From a bacterium (GTDB lineage: Bacteria > Zixibacteria > MSB-5A5 > GN15 > FEB-12), in contig JADJGQ010000002.1 in assembly GCA_016708025.1 (NCBI GenBank), positions 930,001-994,000 of the forward strand: a stretch of 64,000 nucleotides of DNA, in the 5' to 3' direction. The translations under genes were made by a program, and so were the position numbers. Of this stretch, positions 18,308 to 25,036 are shown one piece after another. Below the pieces are notes generated by a model. That model was not told where the DNA came from, ran no database searches, and was given only the letters and a program-made list of their open reading frames with translations. How positions within the stretch are numbered: the first letter of the stretch is position 1; the number at the start of each line of letters is the position of its first letter.

Positions 18308-18698
18308 ATGATAGACCCAGAGAGAATTCGTGGAATCTTTGAAAAGATCCTCCAAAGATCTGATTCGAAGTCCATTGTTTGGGAACCGACAGGTACTACC
18401 TTTGAAGGGGATTCCGACATTTTTGAGGCGAAATTCGAAGGCTATCACCTCAGACTTGATTCGGATAGCCTATCCATAACTGACCAATCTGGAAGACCTC
18501 TTGCATACTTGCGATTTACAGGTGGTAGACCATCCGAACCTAATATCCCTGCCCTTTACGAGCAGTTACGATCGTACCTACAAGATTAGTGAGCAATTAG
18601 ATGAACTCGAAAGATTGCTGGGCGATTCCTCGAAGCACTCAACACCATTGGAGCCTCCAAAACAAGTCAAGAGGGAAGATGATGACTTGCCCTTTTGA
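18308..18698 (+). CDS. Frameshifted hypothetical gene with SSB-like acidic C-terminal tail
   Basis: The first frame (18308-18589, 93 aa) starts MIDPERIRGIFEKIL with SD GGAG 8 nt upstream. It ends shortly after PALYEQLRSYLQD. A +1 shift near 18570 instead gives EQLRS-TYKISEQLDELERLL and continues to a stop at 18698, giving ~129 aa. The shifted tail looks coding: amphipathic helix, Pro/Lys linker, then REDDDLPF at the very C terminus. That ending mimics the conserved acidic tip of single-stranded-DNA-binding proteins (DDDIPF type), which docks onto repair proteins. No OB fold is visible, so it is not an SSB. The shift may be a mutation, a sequencing error or programmed. Confidence 0.65.
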
Positions 18699-18760
18699 AT
18701 CAAAGTCTTGATTCTAAAATCCTTGGTGTGCCGTGCCGATCATAATAGGTTCGGCCGTTC

Positions 18761-18817
18761 ATGGCGCACGCGGGGACGTCTGCCGCGCATATTGCATTAT
18801 CCCACCCGAGGGGTGGG
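18761..18817 (+). repeat. Family-1 (copy c) plus family-3 palindromes
   Basis: A decayed family-1 core (18761-18789, CGGGGACGTCTGCCGCGC) is followed 11 nt later by the hairpin CCCACCC-GAGG-GGTGGG (18801-18817). The same pairing recurs at 19458-19513. Confidence 0.75.
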
Positions 18818-18838
18818 TCACAGGGGTTGTCGATTTTC

Positions 18839-18868
18839 TTGAATTTCTCACCACTCAATTGGTATATT
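18839..18868 (+). promoter_or_regulatory. Putative sigma-70 promoter for the PH-like membrane gene
   Basis: TTGAAT (18839-18844), an 18-nt spacer and TATATT (18863-18868) precede ATG 18897. Confidence 0.55.
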
Positions 18869-18896
18869 CCGATAATCGACAGATAGGGAGATATCA

Positions 18897-19454
18897 ATGG
18901 AACTCGACACACAACAAGTGATTCGCGAACAGTTATCAGCGGGCGAGCGACTTCTCTGGTCCGGGCGACCCAAGCAGGGGATTTTCTTTCGCAGCAGTGA
19001 TTTCTTCATGATCCCATTCTCGCTTTTCTGGACTGGAATGATGGTCTTTGTGGTGATGAGCTCGCGGAAAGCAGGCACAGCATTCCCATTTGCGGGAATG
19101 GACATGCTCTTTCTCGCTATGGGGCTCTATATGCTTGTTGGACGTTTCTTCGTCGATAAGGCCCAGCGCACCAAGACCTACTACGGACTGACTGAGCAGC
19201 GGGCGATCATCGTGTCAGGAATCTTTAGGCGTTCTGTGAAAAGTCTCAATTTGCGTAGTGTGAGTGATGCGACTCTGACTGAAAATGGGAGGGAAGGGAC
19301 TATCACGTTTGGGCCAACCAATCAAATGGCGGCGTGGGCACAAGGGATGCCCTGGCCCGGAATGAGTCAGAATCAGGTTCCGATGTTCGAGCGAATCGAA
19401 AATGCGAAGTCTGTGTATGAGATGATCCGAAAAGCACAGGCGGGGGATAGATAA
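18897..19454 (+). CDS. Bacterial PH-domain-like membrane protein
   Basis: 185 aa. The N-terminal LSAGERLLWSGRPKQGIFF matches the 'GE.llWsGrP' opening of small membrane proteins with a bacterial PH-like domain. Two transmembrane helices follow (~35-55 and ~63-82). The soluble C-terminal half contains YYGLTEQRAIIVSG, the 'Y.lT..R.ii..g' strand typical of bPH domains. SD GGGAG lies 6 nt before the ATG. A second protein of related layout is at 41076-41525. No partner suggests a process. Confidence 0.7.
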   Translation: MELDTQQVIREQLSAGERLLWSGRPKQGIFFRSSDFFMIPFSLFWTGMMVFVVMSSRKAGTAFPFAGMDMLFLAMGLYMLVGRFFVDKAQRTKTYYGLTEQRAIIVSGIFRRSVKSLNLRSVSDATLTENGREGTITFGPTNQMAAWAQGMPWPGMSQNQVPMFERIENAKSVYEMIRKAQAGDR

Positions 19455-19457
19455 AGA

Positions 19458-19513
19458 CGGGCAGACGAGGACATCTGCCGCGCACAATTCATGAACCCAC
19501 CCGAGGGGTGGGG
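19458..19513 (+). repeat. Family-1 (copy d) plus family-3 palindromes
   Basis: The family-1 core GGGCAGACGAGGACATCTGCC (one change in the right arm) is followed by CGCGCA and the hairpin CCCACCC-GAGG-GGTGGG at 19496-19512. Confidence 0.85.
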
Positions 19514-19616
19514 CACAAACTGGATTCCCGCCTGCGCGGAATGAGGCGCTTCAGTTAGCCCGGGATTCTCAGGATATCGAGCACTTTCAATAATCATAGT
19601 CATCACTTCTCCCCAA

Positions 19617-19649
19617 TAAAAAAGGCGGGACAGATGTCCCGCCTTTTGC
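19617..19649 (-). terminator. Terminator of the first RRM gene
   Basis: A 12-13-bp stem, AAAAGGCGGGACA (19620-19632) with TGTCCCGCCTTTT (19635-19647), is followed on the minus strand by a T run from the A tract at 19617-19623. Confidence 0.9.
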
Positions 19650-19665
19650 GTGGTAATCTATTCGC

Positions 19666-19998
19666 TTACCAGGAGCGGTTGTAACCGCCGCCCGAGCGTC
19701 CGCCGCCGGAACGTCCACCGCCGCCACCCATACGGCCACCACCACCGCCGCCTTCGCCTTTCGGGCGAGCTTCGTTAACGGAGATCTGACGTCCGTTCAG
19801 CTCGGTACCGTTGAGCGCGGTCATCGCGGCCTGAGCCTCGTTGGCTTTCGGCATCTCGATGAAACCAAAACCGCGGGACTGGTTGGTCTCACGATCGGTC
19901 GGGATGTTGACGCGGGAAACCTCGCCGTGCTTTTCGAAAGCGTTGCGAAGATCGGATTCCGTCGCGGAGTGTGACAGGTTGCCTACATAGATATTCAT
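19666..19998 (-). CDS. Glycine-rich RRM RNA-binding protein
   Basis: 110 aa: one RNA recognition motif followed by a Gly/Arg-rich tail ending GGGYNRSW. RNP2 is IYVGNL (residues 3-8) and RNP1 is RGFGFIEM (42-49), with the RNA-stacking aromatics in place. The plan resembles cyanobacterial Rbp and plant GRP cold-induced RNA chaperones; that role is inferred here. It has its own promoter (20185-20213), a ~180-nt leader carrying the shared leader element, and a strong terminator, so it is a single-gene unit. Confidence 0.92.
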   Translation of the reverse strand: MNIYVGNLSHSATESDLRNAFEKHGEVSRVNIPTDRETNQSRGFGFIEMPKANEAQAAMTALNGTELNGRQISVNEARPKGEGGGGGGRMGGGGGRSGGGRSGGGYNRSW

Positions 19999-20067
19999 GG
20001 AACTCTCCTGAATGTTGTGTTGTCGGTCGCCACGATCAAACGGACGATTTCAACAACACCAAAGTTT

Positions 20068-20170
20068 GCGCAGGATTGCGCTTTCGTCACCAGATGGACG
20101 GTTCGCCAAGGGATCGATCTTACAAAGTGAATTGGGAGAGAATCCATTGAGAAAGGGTCATAATGGGACG
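20068..20170 (-). promoter_or_regulatory. Shared RRM-gene leader element, copy 3
   Basis: Read on the minus strand: CGTCCC (20170-20165), 12 nt, TCTCAATGGATTCTCTC (20152-20136), 54 nt, then the hairpin GCGCA-ATCC-TGCGC (20081-20068), 69 nt before the start codon. The same order and spacing precede the RRM genes at 33.5 and 34.4 kb. Confidence 0.8.
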
Positions 20171-20184
20171 CGTGTCTTGTTGCC

Positions 20185-20213
20185 AGTATATCGGCAGGGT
20201 CAAACAATAGCAA
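20185..20213 (-). promoter_or_regulatory. Promoter of the first RRM gene
   Basis: On the minus strand TTGCTA (20213-20208), a 17-nt spacer and TATACT (20190-20185). The predicted start at ~20178 gives a ~180-nt leader. Confidence 0.7.
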
Positions 20214-20456
20214 GAGATATATTTGCATCCTTTTCGCGAACTCGGGGAACAATTCACTCCGCGATGGCAGAAACCGCCAGCGAGAGCCGGTTTCGCCAGG
20301 AGAAAACATGGTGTCGCAAAGAAATCTTTACCGGTCAAGTCCATGTTGTTGGTGGGGTTCGGAGGGGAACGGCGCCGGAAACGCGCCTTCGGACCGAAAT
20401 CCTCAGGAATAGAAGGCGTAAAGCGCCGATAATACGTATATTAGATACGAGACACA

Positions 20457-20545
20457 GTCCCCGTGTCGATCATTTCGCAAGCTTTGTCCTGGCAGCCCAA
20501 TCCTTGTCAAATCGTTGATCCGGCGACCATGGCGCTTTTCGCGCC
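20457..20545 (+). promoter_or_regulatory. Shared RRM-gene leader element, divergent copy 4
   Basis: GTCCC (20457-20461), 13 nt, TCGCAAG (20475-20481), then ATCCTTGTCAA (20500-20510) and the hairpin GGCGC-TTTTC-GCGCC (20531-20545), 70 nt before ATG 20616. The order and distances match the other three leaders although the sequence has drifted. Confidence 0.5.
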
Positions 20546-20615
20546 GACAGCAGTCCTGTTGAAACTGGTTCGATGGGAATGAGATGCTGCCCGAGTCGAG
20601 TCAAAAGGAGTAAGC

Positions 20616-20903
20616 ATGAAGATCTTTGTGGGAAATCTGGCACAGCATGTCGATCAGCCGCGAATCCGGGAGAAGTTCGAATCGTTCGGTACGGTTGCCC
20701 GCGTAACGCTGGCGATCGGCAAAGCGGATGGCGCCCGCAAGGGGTTTGGGTTTGTCGAGATGCCATCGGTGGAGCAGGGGAATGCGGCGATCAATGCGCT
20801 CGATGGCGCGATGTTTGCCGGCAATCCGCTTCAGGTGAGAGAGGCACGCCCCGGAACATACAAAGCCGATCCGTTTCAGGAGAGACTTCCGGATAACGGA
20901 TAG
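20616..20903 (+). CDS. RRM RNA-binding protein without glycine tail
   Basis: 95-aa single RNA recognition motif: RNP2 is KIFVGNL (residues 2-8) and RNP1 is KGFGFVEM (~42-49). It lacks the Gly-rich tail of the other three RRM proteins, ending GTYKADPFQERLPDNG. AAAAGGAG lies 6 nt before the ATG. It is divergent from the RRM gene at 19666-19998, and the 617-nt space between them holds only the two leaders and promoter, no gene. Probably a paralogue retained for a different RNA set. Confidence 0.9.
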   Translation: MKIFVGNLAQHVDQPRIREKFESFGTVARVTLAIGKADGARKGFGFVEMPSVEQGNAAINALDGAMFAGNPLQVREARPGTYKADPFQERLPDNG

Positions 20904-20916
20904 GGCATAGGGAACG

Positions 20917-20942
20917 TCGGGCAGCCCACCATCCATGGTGGG
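20917..20942 (+). repeat. Family-3 palindrome
   Basis: GTCGGGCAG is followed by CCCACC-ATCCAT-GGTGGG (20925-20942), just after the RRM gene stop. Confidence 0.75.
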
Positions 20943-21013
20943 AACGACGATTCGATAAAGCATCAATCGGTCATGTATGACCGGCCGCATCTACGCGGAG
21001 AAGAAGGAATATT

Positions 21014-21130
21014 TTGTTAGTTGTAGCATGGATCATTTTTGGGTTGATACCCGGATTTCTGGCGCTGGACCTTGCGCGACCGCCCAAACGCGTGGTGGTC
21101 AAAGTTCCGACGCGTCGAACAGCGGGATAA
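21014..21130 (+). CDS. Small membrane protein (38 aa), TTG start
   Basis: The frame begins at TTG with AAGAAGGAA 4-5 nt upstream. It encodes one hydrophobic helix (LLVVAWIIFGLIPGFLALDL), then a basic Pro-rich tail (ARPPKRVVVKVPTRRTAG) that would keep the C terminus in the cytoplasm by the positive-inside rule. No homologue is recognised. The good SD spacing and clean topology support it. The non-ATG start and short length keep confidence moderate. Confidence 0.5.
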   Translation: MLVVAWIIFGLIPGFLALDLARPPKRVVVKVPTRRTAG

Positions 21131-21301
21131 CGAGAGTCGCGGACAACTCGGCATAAGAGACACACTCCCACTCTATCGATCTCCGGCGTCCGCCGGAACC
21201 TGAATATCTGAACCTCAAACTCGCTGTCCGCCGGAATTAAAACTTGCCTTGTCAGGTTTTACCTCTGATTCTTAAGCGTACGTAGTAAGAGGGTAAACAT
21301 C

Positions 21302-21724
21302 ATGAAAAGCCAATTCCATGTCGATCTGGAGCAACAGATCGTGTTCTCCGCGTATAGCGGAAGTATCACGGTTGATGATGTGATCGCCAAAACGGAAGCG
21401 ATGCTGGCGGATCCAAATTACCGTCCGGGAATGGGAGCGGTCTGCGACTATTCCAATGCCACGGTAGAGTGGTCGCTGGCGGAGGTGGATCGGTTTCGGG
21501 TGTTCATGTCGAAGATCACCGCCAAAGCGGGGCAGAGCAAGTGGGCGATCATTTTCCCGAAAGGGAAGGACACCACCACCGCGAGGATCTTCGTGGCGCT
21601 GCACAGCGCGTTCGTGAACGGTATCGAGATCCAGATATTCCGCGATCAACACTCAGCGCTGAACTGGGTGAAAGAAAAACCCGCCGCGGCGGACGAAGTG
21701 CCGAATTCAAAAGCGGGACAATAG
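21302..21724 (+). CDS. SpoIIAA-like (STAS/SEC14-like) protein
   Basis: 140 aa. The pattern FHVDLEQQIVFSAYSGSITVDDV and the later DRFRVFMSKITAKAG..KWAIIFPKGKDTTTARIF resemble small alpha/beta SpoIIAA-like proteins. It has a close paralogue on the minus strand at 32643-33044: both share 'ITVD(D/E)V', 'DRFRVF(M/V)SKI' and 'FPKGKDT(T/S)TAR'. GAGGG lies ~8 nt before the ATG. No kinase or transporter partner is adjacent, so the role is open. Confidence 0.65.
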   Translation: MKSQFHVDLEQQIVFSAYSGSITVDDVIAKTEAMLADPNYRPGMGAVCDYSNATVEWSLAEVDRFRVFMSKITAKAGQSKWAIIFPKGKDTTTARIFVALHSAFVNGIEIQIFRDQHSALNWVKEKPAAADEVPNSKAGQ

Positions 21725-21760
21725 CAGATCTCTTCTGCGCTGATCCGCAGAATCAACGTA

Positions 21761-21777
21761 CCCACCTGATCGGTGGG
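21761..21777 (+). repeat. Family-3 palindrome
   Basis: CCCACC-TGATC-GGTGGG after the SpoIIAA-like gene. The remaining bases to 21969 hold no recognisable element. Confidence 0.65.
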
Positions 21778-21969
21778 ATCAGTCGAATTTATTCTCATAC
21801 GAATACCAATATCGTTTCAGAATGAAACAGGGCAGGGCGACTCGGTCTGTTAGTTTGATTCTGGGTTCAGGAATGCCAGAATCTCCCGATAATTAAGACA
21901 AAGGATATCATGTCACTTAGTATCCACGATGGATACATAATACCAGGGGATAAAGGGAAAGGGAGATAG

Positions 21970-22353
21970 ATGCTCGACCCAGGGGAAATCGACAAAGCGC
22001 TGGAGGCACATGCCGCCTGGAAAGTTCGTTTGCATGAGGCGATCGAGAGCGGCAAGTCTGAATCGACCGTTACCATTATAGCCGCCGACAACAAGTGCGC
22101 GTTCGGCAAGTGGCTGTATGGGAAATCGATCACCGAGGAAGAAAAGGCAACCGAGGAATACAAACAGATCGTGATCCTGCATGCGCAGTTCCATAAAGTG
22201 GCGGCGAAGATAGCATCGCTGGCGCTGGCCGGGATGAAAACGGAAGCGATGCGGATGATGGATCATGGCAAGGAGTATACGCTGGCCTCGGGGCAACTTT
22301 CACTCGCGTTGAAGCGGTGGAAAGAGACGATGAAGCCGGTGACTACGCGGTAG
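21970..22353 (+). CDS. Free-standing CZB (chemoreceptor zinc-binding) domain protein
   Basis: 127-aa helical protein consisting of a single CZB domain. The zinc ligands expected for the family are present: H14 (LEAHAAWK), C43 in NKCAFGKWLYG, H71 and H75 in LHAQFHKVA. In chemoreceptors and diguanylate cyclases this domain senses zinc or hypochlorite/redox state. Here it is not fused to an output domain and no partner is adjacent. GGGAGA precedes the ATG and a strong terminator follows. Confidence 0.88.
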   Translation: MLDPGEIDKALEAHAAWKVRLHEAIESGKSESTVTIIAADNKCAFGKWLYGKSITEEEKATEEYKQIVILHAQFHKVAAKIASLALAGMKTEAMRMMDHGKEYTLASGQLSLALKRWKETMKPVTTR

Positions 22354-22386
22354 CAAAATTCTGACAGTCTGGGTCGCCGGATATCG

Positions 22387-22424
22387 AGGGGCGAATGAGC
22401 GAAAGCTTGTTCGCCCCTGTTTTG
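22387..22424 (+). terminator. Terminator of the CZB gene
   Basis: Stem AGGGGCGAA (22387-22395) with TTCGCCCCT (22410-22418) continues inward to a GAAA tetraloop (22401-22404) and is followed by TTTTGTT. Confidence 0.88.
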
Positions 22425-22598
22425 TTGGGGGGATGACGAACAATCTGAAAGAGGAATCCGGCTTGGTTCCATTTATTTCACGGTCGCGGTAAGTTTCGCT
22501 GTATCAATTGAATATAGACTAATGCGGTCGTCTATGTCACCCCGTTTCCACAGACACGATTGTATAAATAGAGTGATTCGAGAACATTGGAGGTTGCA

Positions 22599-23471
22599 AT
22601 GACTAATTCAACTTCGAGTAGTCGAATGAGCAAGGGAACGTCATGGATCAGCATCCTGCTGGTCGCTCTGTTGGCATACGCGTGTGCTCCGGGGTACGCG
22701 GTTGGAAGAGGGACCTCGACCTCGGTCGGTGTATCGGCGAGCTATGGTGAATTGAACGAGTGGGGTGGGTGGACTGTTCACGCCCAGTTTGGCGAAGTCT
22801 GGTATCCGTATGTGAACTCAGGGTGGGTTCCTTTCACGTATGGCAACTGGGTCTGGACCGATCGTGGCTGGCTCTGGTCATCGTATGAGCCGTACGGATG
22901 GTTAGTCTATCATTACGGCAACTGGTACTATGATCCGGCGATCGGCTGGTTCTGGGTGCCGGGCAATTCATGGTCGCCTGCCACGGTGGTCTGGTACGAG
23001 TATGACAACTACGTCTGCTGGGCGCCGCGACCACCATCGGGTTACTCATGGTCACGGCCATGGGAAACGAGTGTGACCACGACCTGGACAATGGTGACCA
23101 AAGCGAACTTCCTGCAGGAGAATGTTGGCAGGCACAAGATGTCAGTACGTGCGCCGTCGAGATCGGGCGTGAGCTCGTTCAGACGGAGCGCGCCGAGTAT
23201 CACGGTCATTTCCAAGGCCCGTGGCGGTAACGGCGATATCAAGAAGGTGAGCGTGAAACGTCAGAAAACGACCATTCAGCAGAAGACGTATTACCGGACC
23301 GACCTGCCGAGTGTGGAAAAGAACAAAGCATCGCGCTACCAGGCCCAATATAAGAAGGGCCCAAAACAGCAACAGCCGATGCGAGCTTCCGGCGATAAAA
23401 GCGGGAAGAGCAAAAAGCAGGATGACAAGGAGAACAAACGTCGAGGCGAGGGCGGCGGGAAGAAGCGTTAG
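22599..23471 (+). CDS. DUF6600-like Trp/Tyr-rich envelope protein
   Basis: About 290 aa from ATG 22599, with GGAGG 5 nt upstream; an in-frame TTG at 22587 is less likely. A basic N terminus and hydrophobic segment ending LLAYACAPG suggest export, possibly as a lipoprotein with an imperfect lipobox. Residues ~55-155 are packed with W/Y/G motifs (GWVPFTYGNWVWTDRGWLW, YEPYGWLVYHYGNWYYDP) typical of DUF6600 proteins. The last ~100 residues are very basic and low-complexity (KSGKSKKQDDKENKRRGEGG), which may bind nucleic acid, polysaccharide or membrane. The role is unknown. Confidence 0.75.
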   Translation: MTNSTSSSRMSKGTSWISILLVALLAYACAPGYAVGRGTSTSVGVSASYGELNEWGGWTVHAQFGEVWYPYVNSGWVPFTYGNWVWTDRGWLWSSYEPYGWLVYHYGNWYYDPAIGWFWVPGNSWSPATVVWYEYDNYVCWAPRPPSGYSWSRPWETSVTTTWTMVTKANFLQENVGRHKMSVRAPSRSGVSSFRRSAPSITVISKARGGNGDIKKVSVKRQKTTIQQKTYYRTDLPSVEKNKASRYQAQYKKGPKQQQPMRASGDKSGKSKKQDDKENKRRGEGGGKKR

Positions 23472-23517
23472 CGAACACATCGGGGGGAGGATCGCATTGA
23501 CTGCTGGTGGGGGAGAC

Positions 23518-23628
23518 GACCCTGAGCATGAACTCAGGGCAGGCTTCGCTCAGCCCTCGATGGTGGTGCCAGAGTGGAATCATCATCTGGTTGGGGGAGA
23601 GAGGGATGAGGTTTGGCGGCACTGAGTG
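23518..23628 (+). repeat. Mixed repeat block before the array
   Basis: Bases 23518-23557 contain an imperfect palindrome around CCCTGAGCATGAACTCAGGG. Bases 23572-23628 are a copy of the G-rich spacer unit (GTGGAATCATCATCTGGTTG ... GAGGTTTGGCGG) that recurs at ~24206, 24312, 24504 and 25086. Confidence 0.7.
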
Positions 23629-23694
23629 GGTTGCTTTGTCGCTGCGCTCCTCGCAATGACTTGGCAGGGTCATTGCGAGCGAAGCGAAGCAATC
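23629..23694 (+). repeat. Family-2 short repeat, head-to-head pair
   Basis: One plus-oriented copy (GGGTTGCTTTGTCGCTGCGC ... CGCAATGAC, 23629-23661) faces an inverted shorter copy (GTCATTGCGAGCGAAGCGAA, 23669-23694). The pair can fold into a long hairpin next to the GIY-YIG gene stop. Confidence 0.85.
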
Positions 23695-23697
23695 AAT

Positions 23698-23985
23698 TCA
23701 AATTTCCTTCGACAAGTCTTTCCACGCGGGGTTCAATTTCTCAATCAGCGCAATCTTTTTCGCGCGCGACCCACCTTTTATTCGTTTCTCTTCAGCTATG
23801 GCGTACATCAAGTCGCCAAACGCTTCATAGTAGACGAGTATGTTGGCGCCATATTTCCAGGCGAACCCCTTTGTGATACCACGTCGGTGCTGAGAGACAC
23901 GCTTGACCAGGTCGCTGGTTACAGCGGTGTAGAGCACGGTGTGGCTCCAATTGGTGAGGATATAAACGTAGCCGGGTCTGGGCAT
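23698..23985 (-). CDS. Single-domain GIY-YIG nuclease-family protein
   Basis: 95 aa from ATG 23985 (an ATG at 23988 is equally in frame), with GGAGG 3-6 nt upstream. GYVYIL begins the fold and KYGANILVYYEAFGDLMYAI with EEKRIKGGSRAKKIALIEKLNPAWKDL completes it. The second half of the signature, normally LYiGvT, reads LYTAVTSDL: the usual Gly is Ala. The catalytic Arg (VKRVSQHR) and Glu (AEEKRIK) are kept. The gene lies inside an array of family-2 repeats and both flanks touch repeat copies, suggesting association with or movement by that element. Confidence 0.85.
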   Translation of the reverse strand: MPRPGYVYILTNWSHTVLYTAVTSDLVKRVSQHRRGITKGFAWKYGANILVYYEAFGDLMYAIAEEKRIKGGSRAKKIALIEKLNPAWKDLSKEI

Positions 23986-23999
23986 CATTAACCTCCAGT

Positions 24000-24034
24000 G
24001 AGTGGGTTGCTTCGTCGCTGTGCTCCTCGCAATG
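24000..24034 (+). repeat. Family-2 short repeat
   Basis: A copy (GTGGGTTGCTTCGTCGCTGT ... CGCAATGACG) immediately upstream of the GIY-YIG gene start. Confidence 0.85.
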
Positions 24035-24108
24035 ACGAGGTATCCATTCTCTGTGGTGAACATATGAACTGTCACTGACAGGGGCTGTCAGTGAAAATGC
24101 AGGGGAGG

Positions 24109-24638
24109 GGAGTGGGTTGCTTTGTCGCTGCGCTCCTCGCAATGACATAAGGTGAGTGGGTTGCTTTGTCGCTGCGCTCCTCGCAATGACGATTGGGGGG
24201 GGGGCAGAGTGGAATCATCATCTGGTTGGGGGAGTGAGGGATGAGGTTTGGCGGCACTGAATGGGTTGCTTCGTCGCTGCGCTCCTCGCAATGACGATTG
24301 GGGGGAGGCCGGAGTGGAATCATCAGGTTGTTGAGGGGGAGAGGGATGAGGTTTGGCGGCACTGAATGGGTTGCTTCGTCGCTGCGCTCCTCGCAATGAC
24401 ATAAGGTGAATGGGTTGCTTTGTCGCTGCGCTCCTCGCAATGACATAAGGTGAATGGGTTGCTTCGTCGCTGCGCTCCTCGCAATGACGATTGGGGGGAG
24501 GCCGGAGTGGAATCATCAGGTTGTTGAGGGGGAGAGGGATGAGGTTTGGCGGCACTGAATGGGTTGCTTCGTCGCTGCGCTCCTCGCAATGACATAAGGT
24601 GAATGGGTTGCTTCGTCGCTGCGCTCCTCGCAATGACT
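24109..24638 (+). repeat. Family-2 repeat array with G-rich spacers
   Basis: Eight direct copies of a ~34-bp unit with conserved ends GGGTTGCTT...CGCAATGAC begin near 24113, 24157, 24262, 24367, 24411, 24455, 24559 and 24604. Between them lie either short ATAAGGTGA linkers or a ~60-bp G-rich spacer. A block of ~150 bp starting at 24261 is repeated essentially identically at 24454 (offset 193), showing recent duplication. Every frame through it yields low-complexity peptides such as CEERSDEATH; these are not genes. Similar units are known as dispersed intergenic repeats in many bacteria. Confidence 0.9.
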
Positions 24639-24664
24639 TTGTAATCGCAATGACGTATCCGGGG

Positions 24665-25003
24665 TTAGCGGAGGGGGGTGAGGAAGTGGAGAGTGGCGGC
24701 CAGCGCTTTCGGGGTGCGCAGCAGTGAGCTGGCCATGATAATGCCTGGATAGGTGTAAACGCGCGGGAGGTATTTGCGGGAGCGGAAACGGATATTGGCG
24801 ATATCGGAACGCGCACGGATCCAGGCGACCTCGCGCTGATCGAGGATGAAGCTGAACGATGCGGGGAAACGTTCGGGGTGGCGCTTCACCACGCGGTTGA
24901 GGCGGCCGGTCGGGATGCGGAGGATCGCGGCGATATCGTGGTCGAGCCAGACTTTGCGGTCGCGCATCAGGAAGTACGGGGTGCGTCGGGGTTTGGGTTG
25001 CAT
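24665..25003 (-). CDS. ORF6N-domain protein
   Basis: 112 aa if started at ATG 25003 (MQPKPRRTPYFLM). The core LMRDRKVWLDHDIAAILRIP, then RHPERFPASFSFILDQRE, and YTYPGIIMASSLLRTPKALA matches the ORF6N DNA-binding domain found in phage antirepressor-like and mobile-element proteins. It normally precedes a Kil/ORF6C module, absent here, so this is a stand-alone domain. A longer frame to 25099 only adds translated repeat. It closes the far side of the repeat array opened by the GIY-YIG gene. Confidence 0.8.
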   Translation of the reverse strand: MQPKPRRTPYFLMRDRKVWLDHDIAAILRIPTGRLNRVVKRHPERFPASFSFILDQREVAWIRARSDIANIRFRSRKYLPRVYTYPGIIMASSLLRTPKALAATLHFLTPLR

Positions 25004-25036
25004 GGGAGACCTCGGTGGGTTGGGGGGTTGGCGGGG

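Noticed and set aside
18501..18698. A separate small gene starting at ATG 18501
   Set aside because: Its first ~24 residues are out of character and overlap the frame-1 gene; the good part begins at the proposed shift, so it is better read as the continuation of 18308.
18308..18698. Annotating the shifted gene as a single-stranded-DNA-binding protein
   Set aside because: Only the C-terminal tip resembles SSB; no OB-fold pattern is present in the first 90 residues.
20012..20518. 168-residue open frame opposite the RRM leader
   Set aside because: It overlaps the promoter and leader elements of two RRM genes, is Arg/Ser-rich by composition, and has no SD.
24109..24638. CRISPR array
   Set aside because: Units are direct repeats of ~34 bp, but the spacers are not unique (ATAAGGTGA or the same G-rich block recur), a ~150-bp block is duplicated whole, and no cas gene is present.
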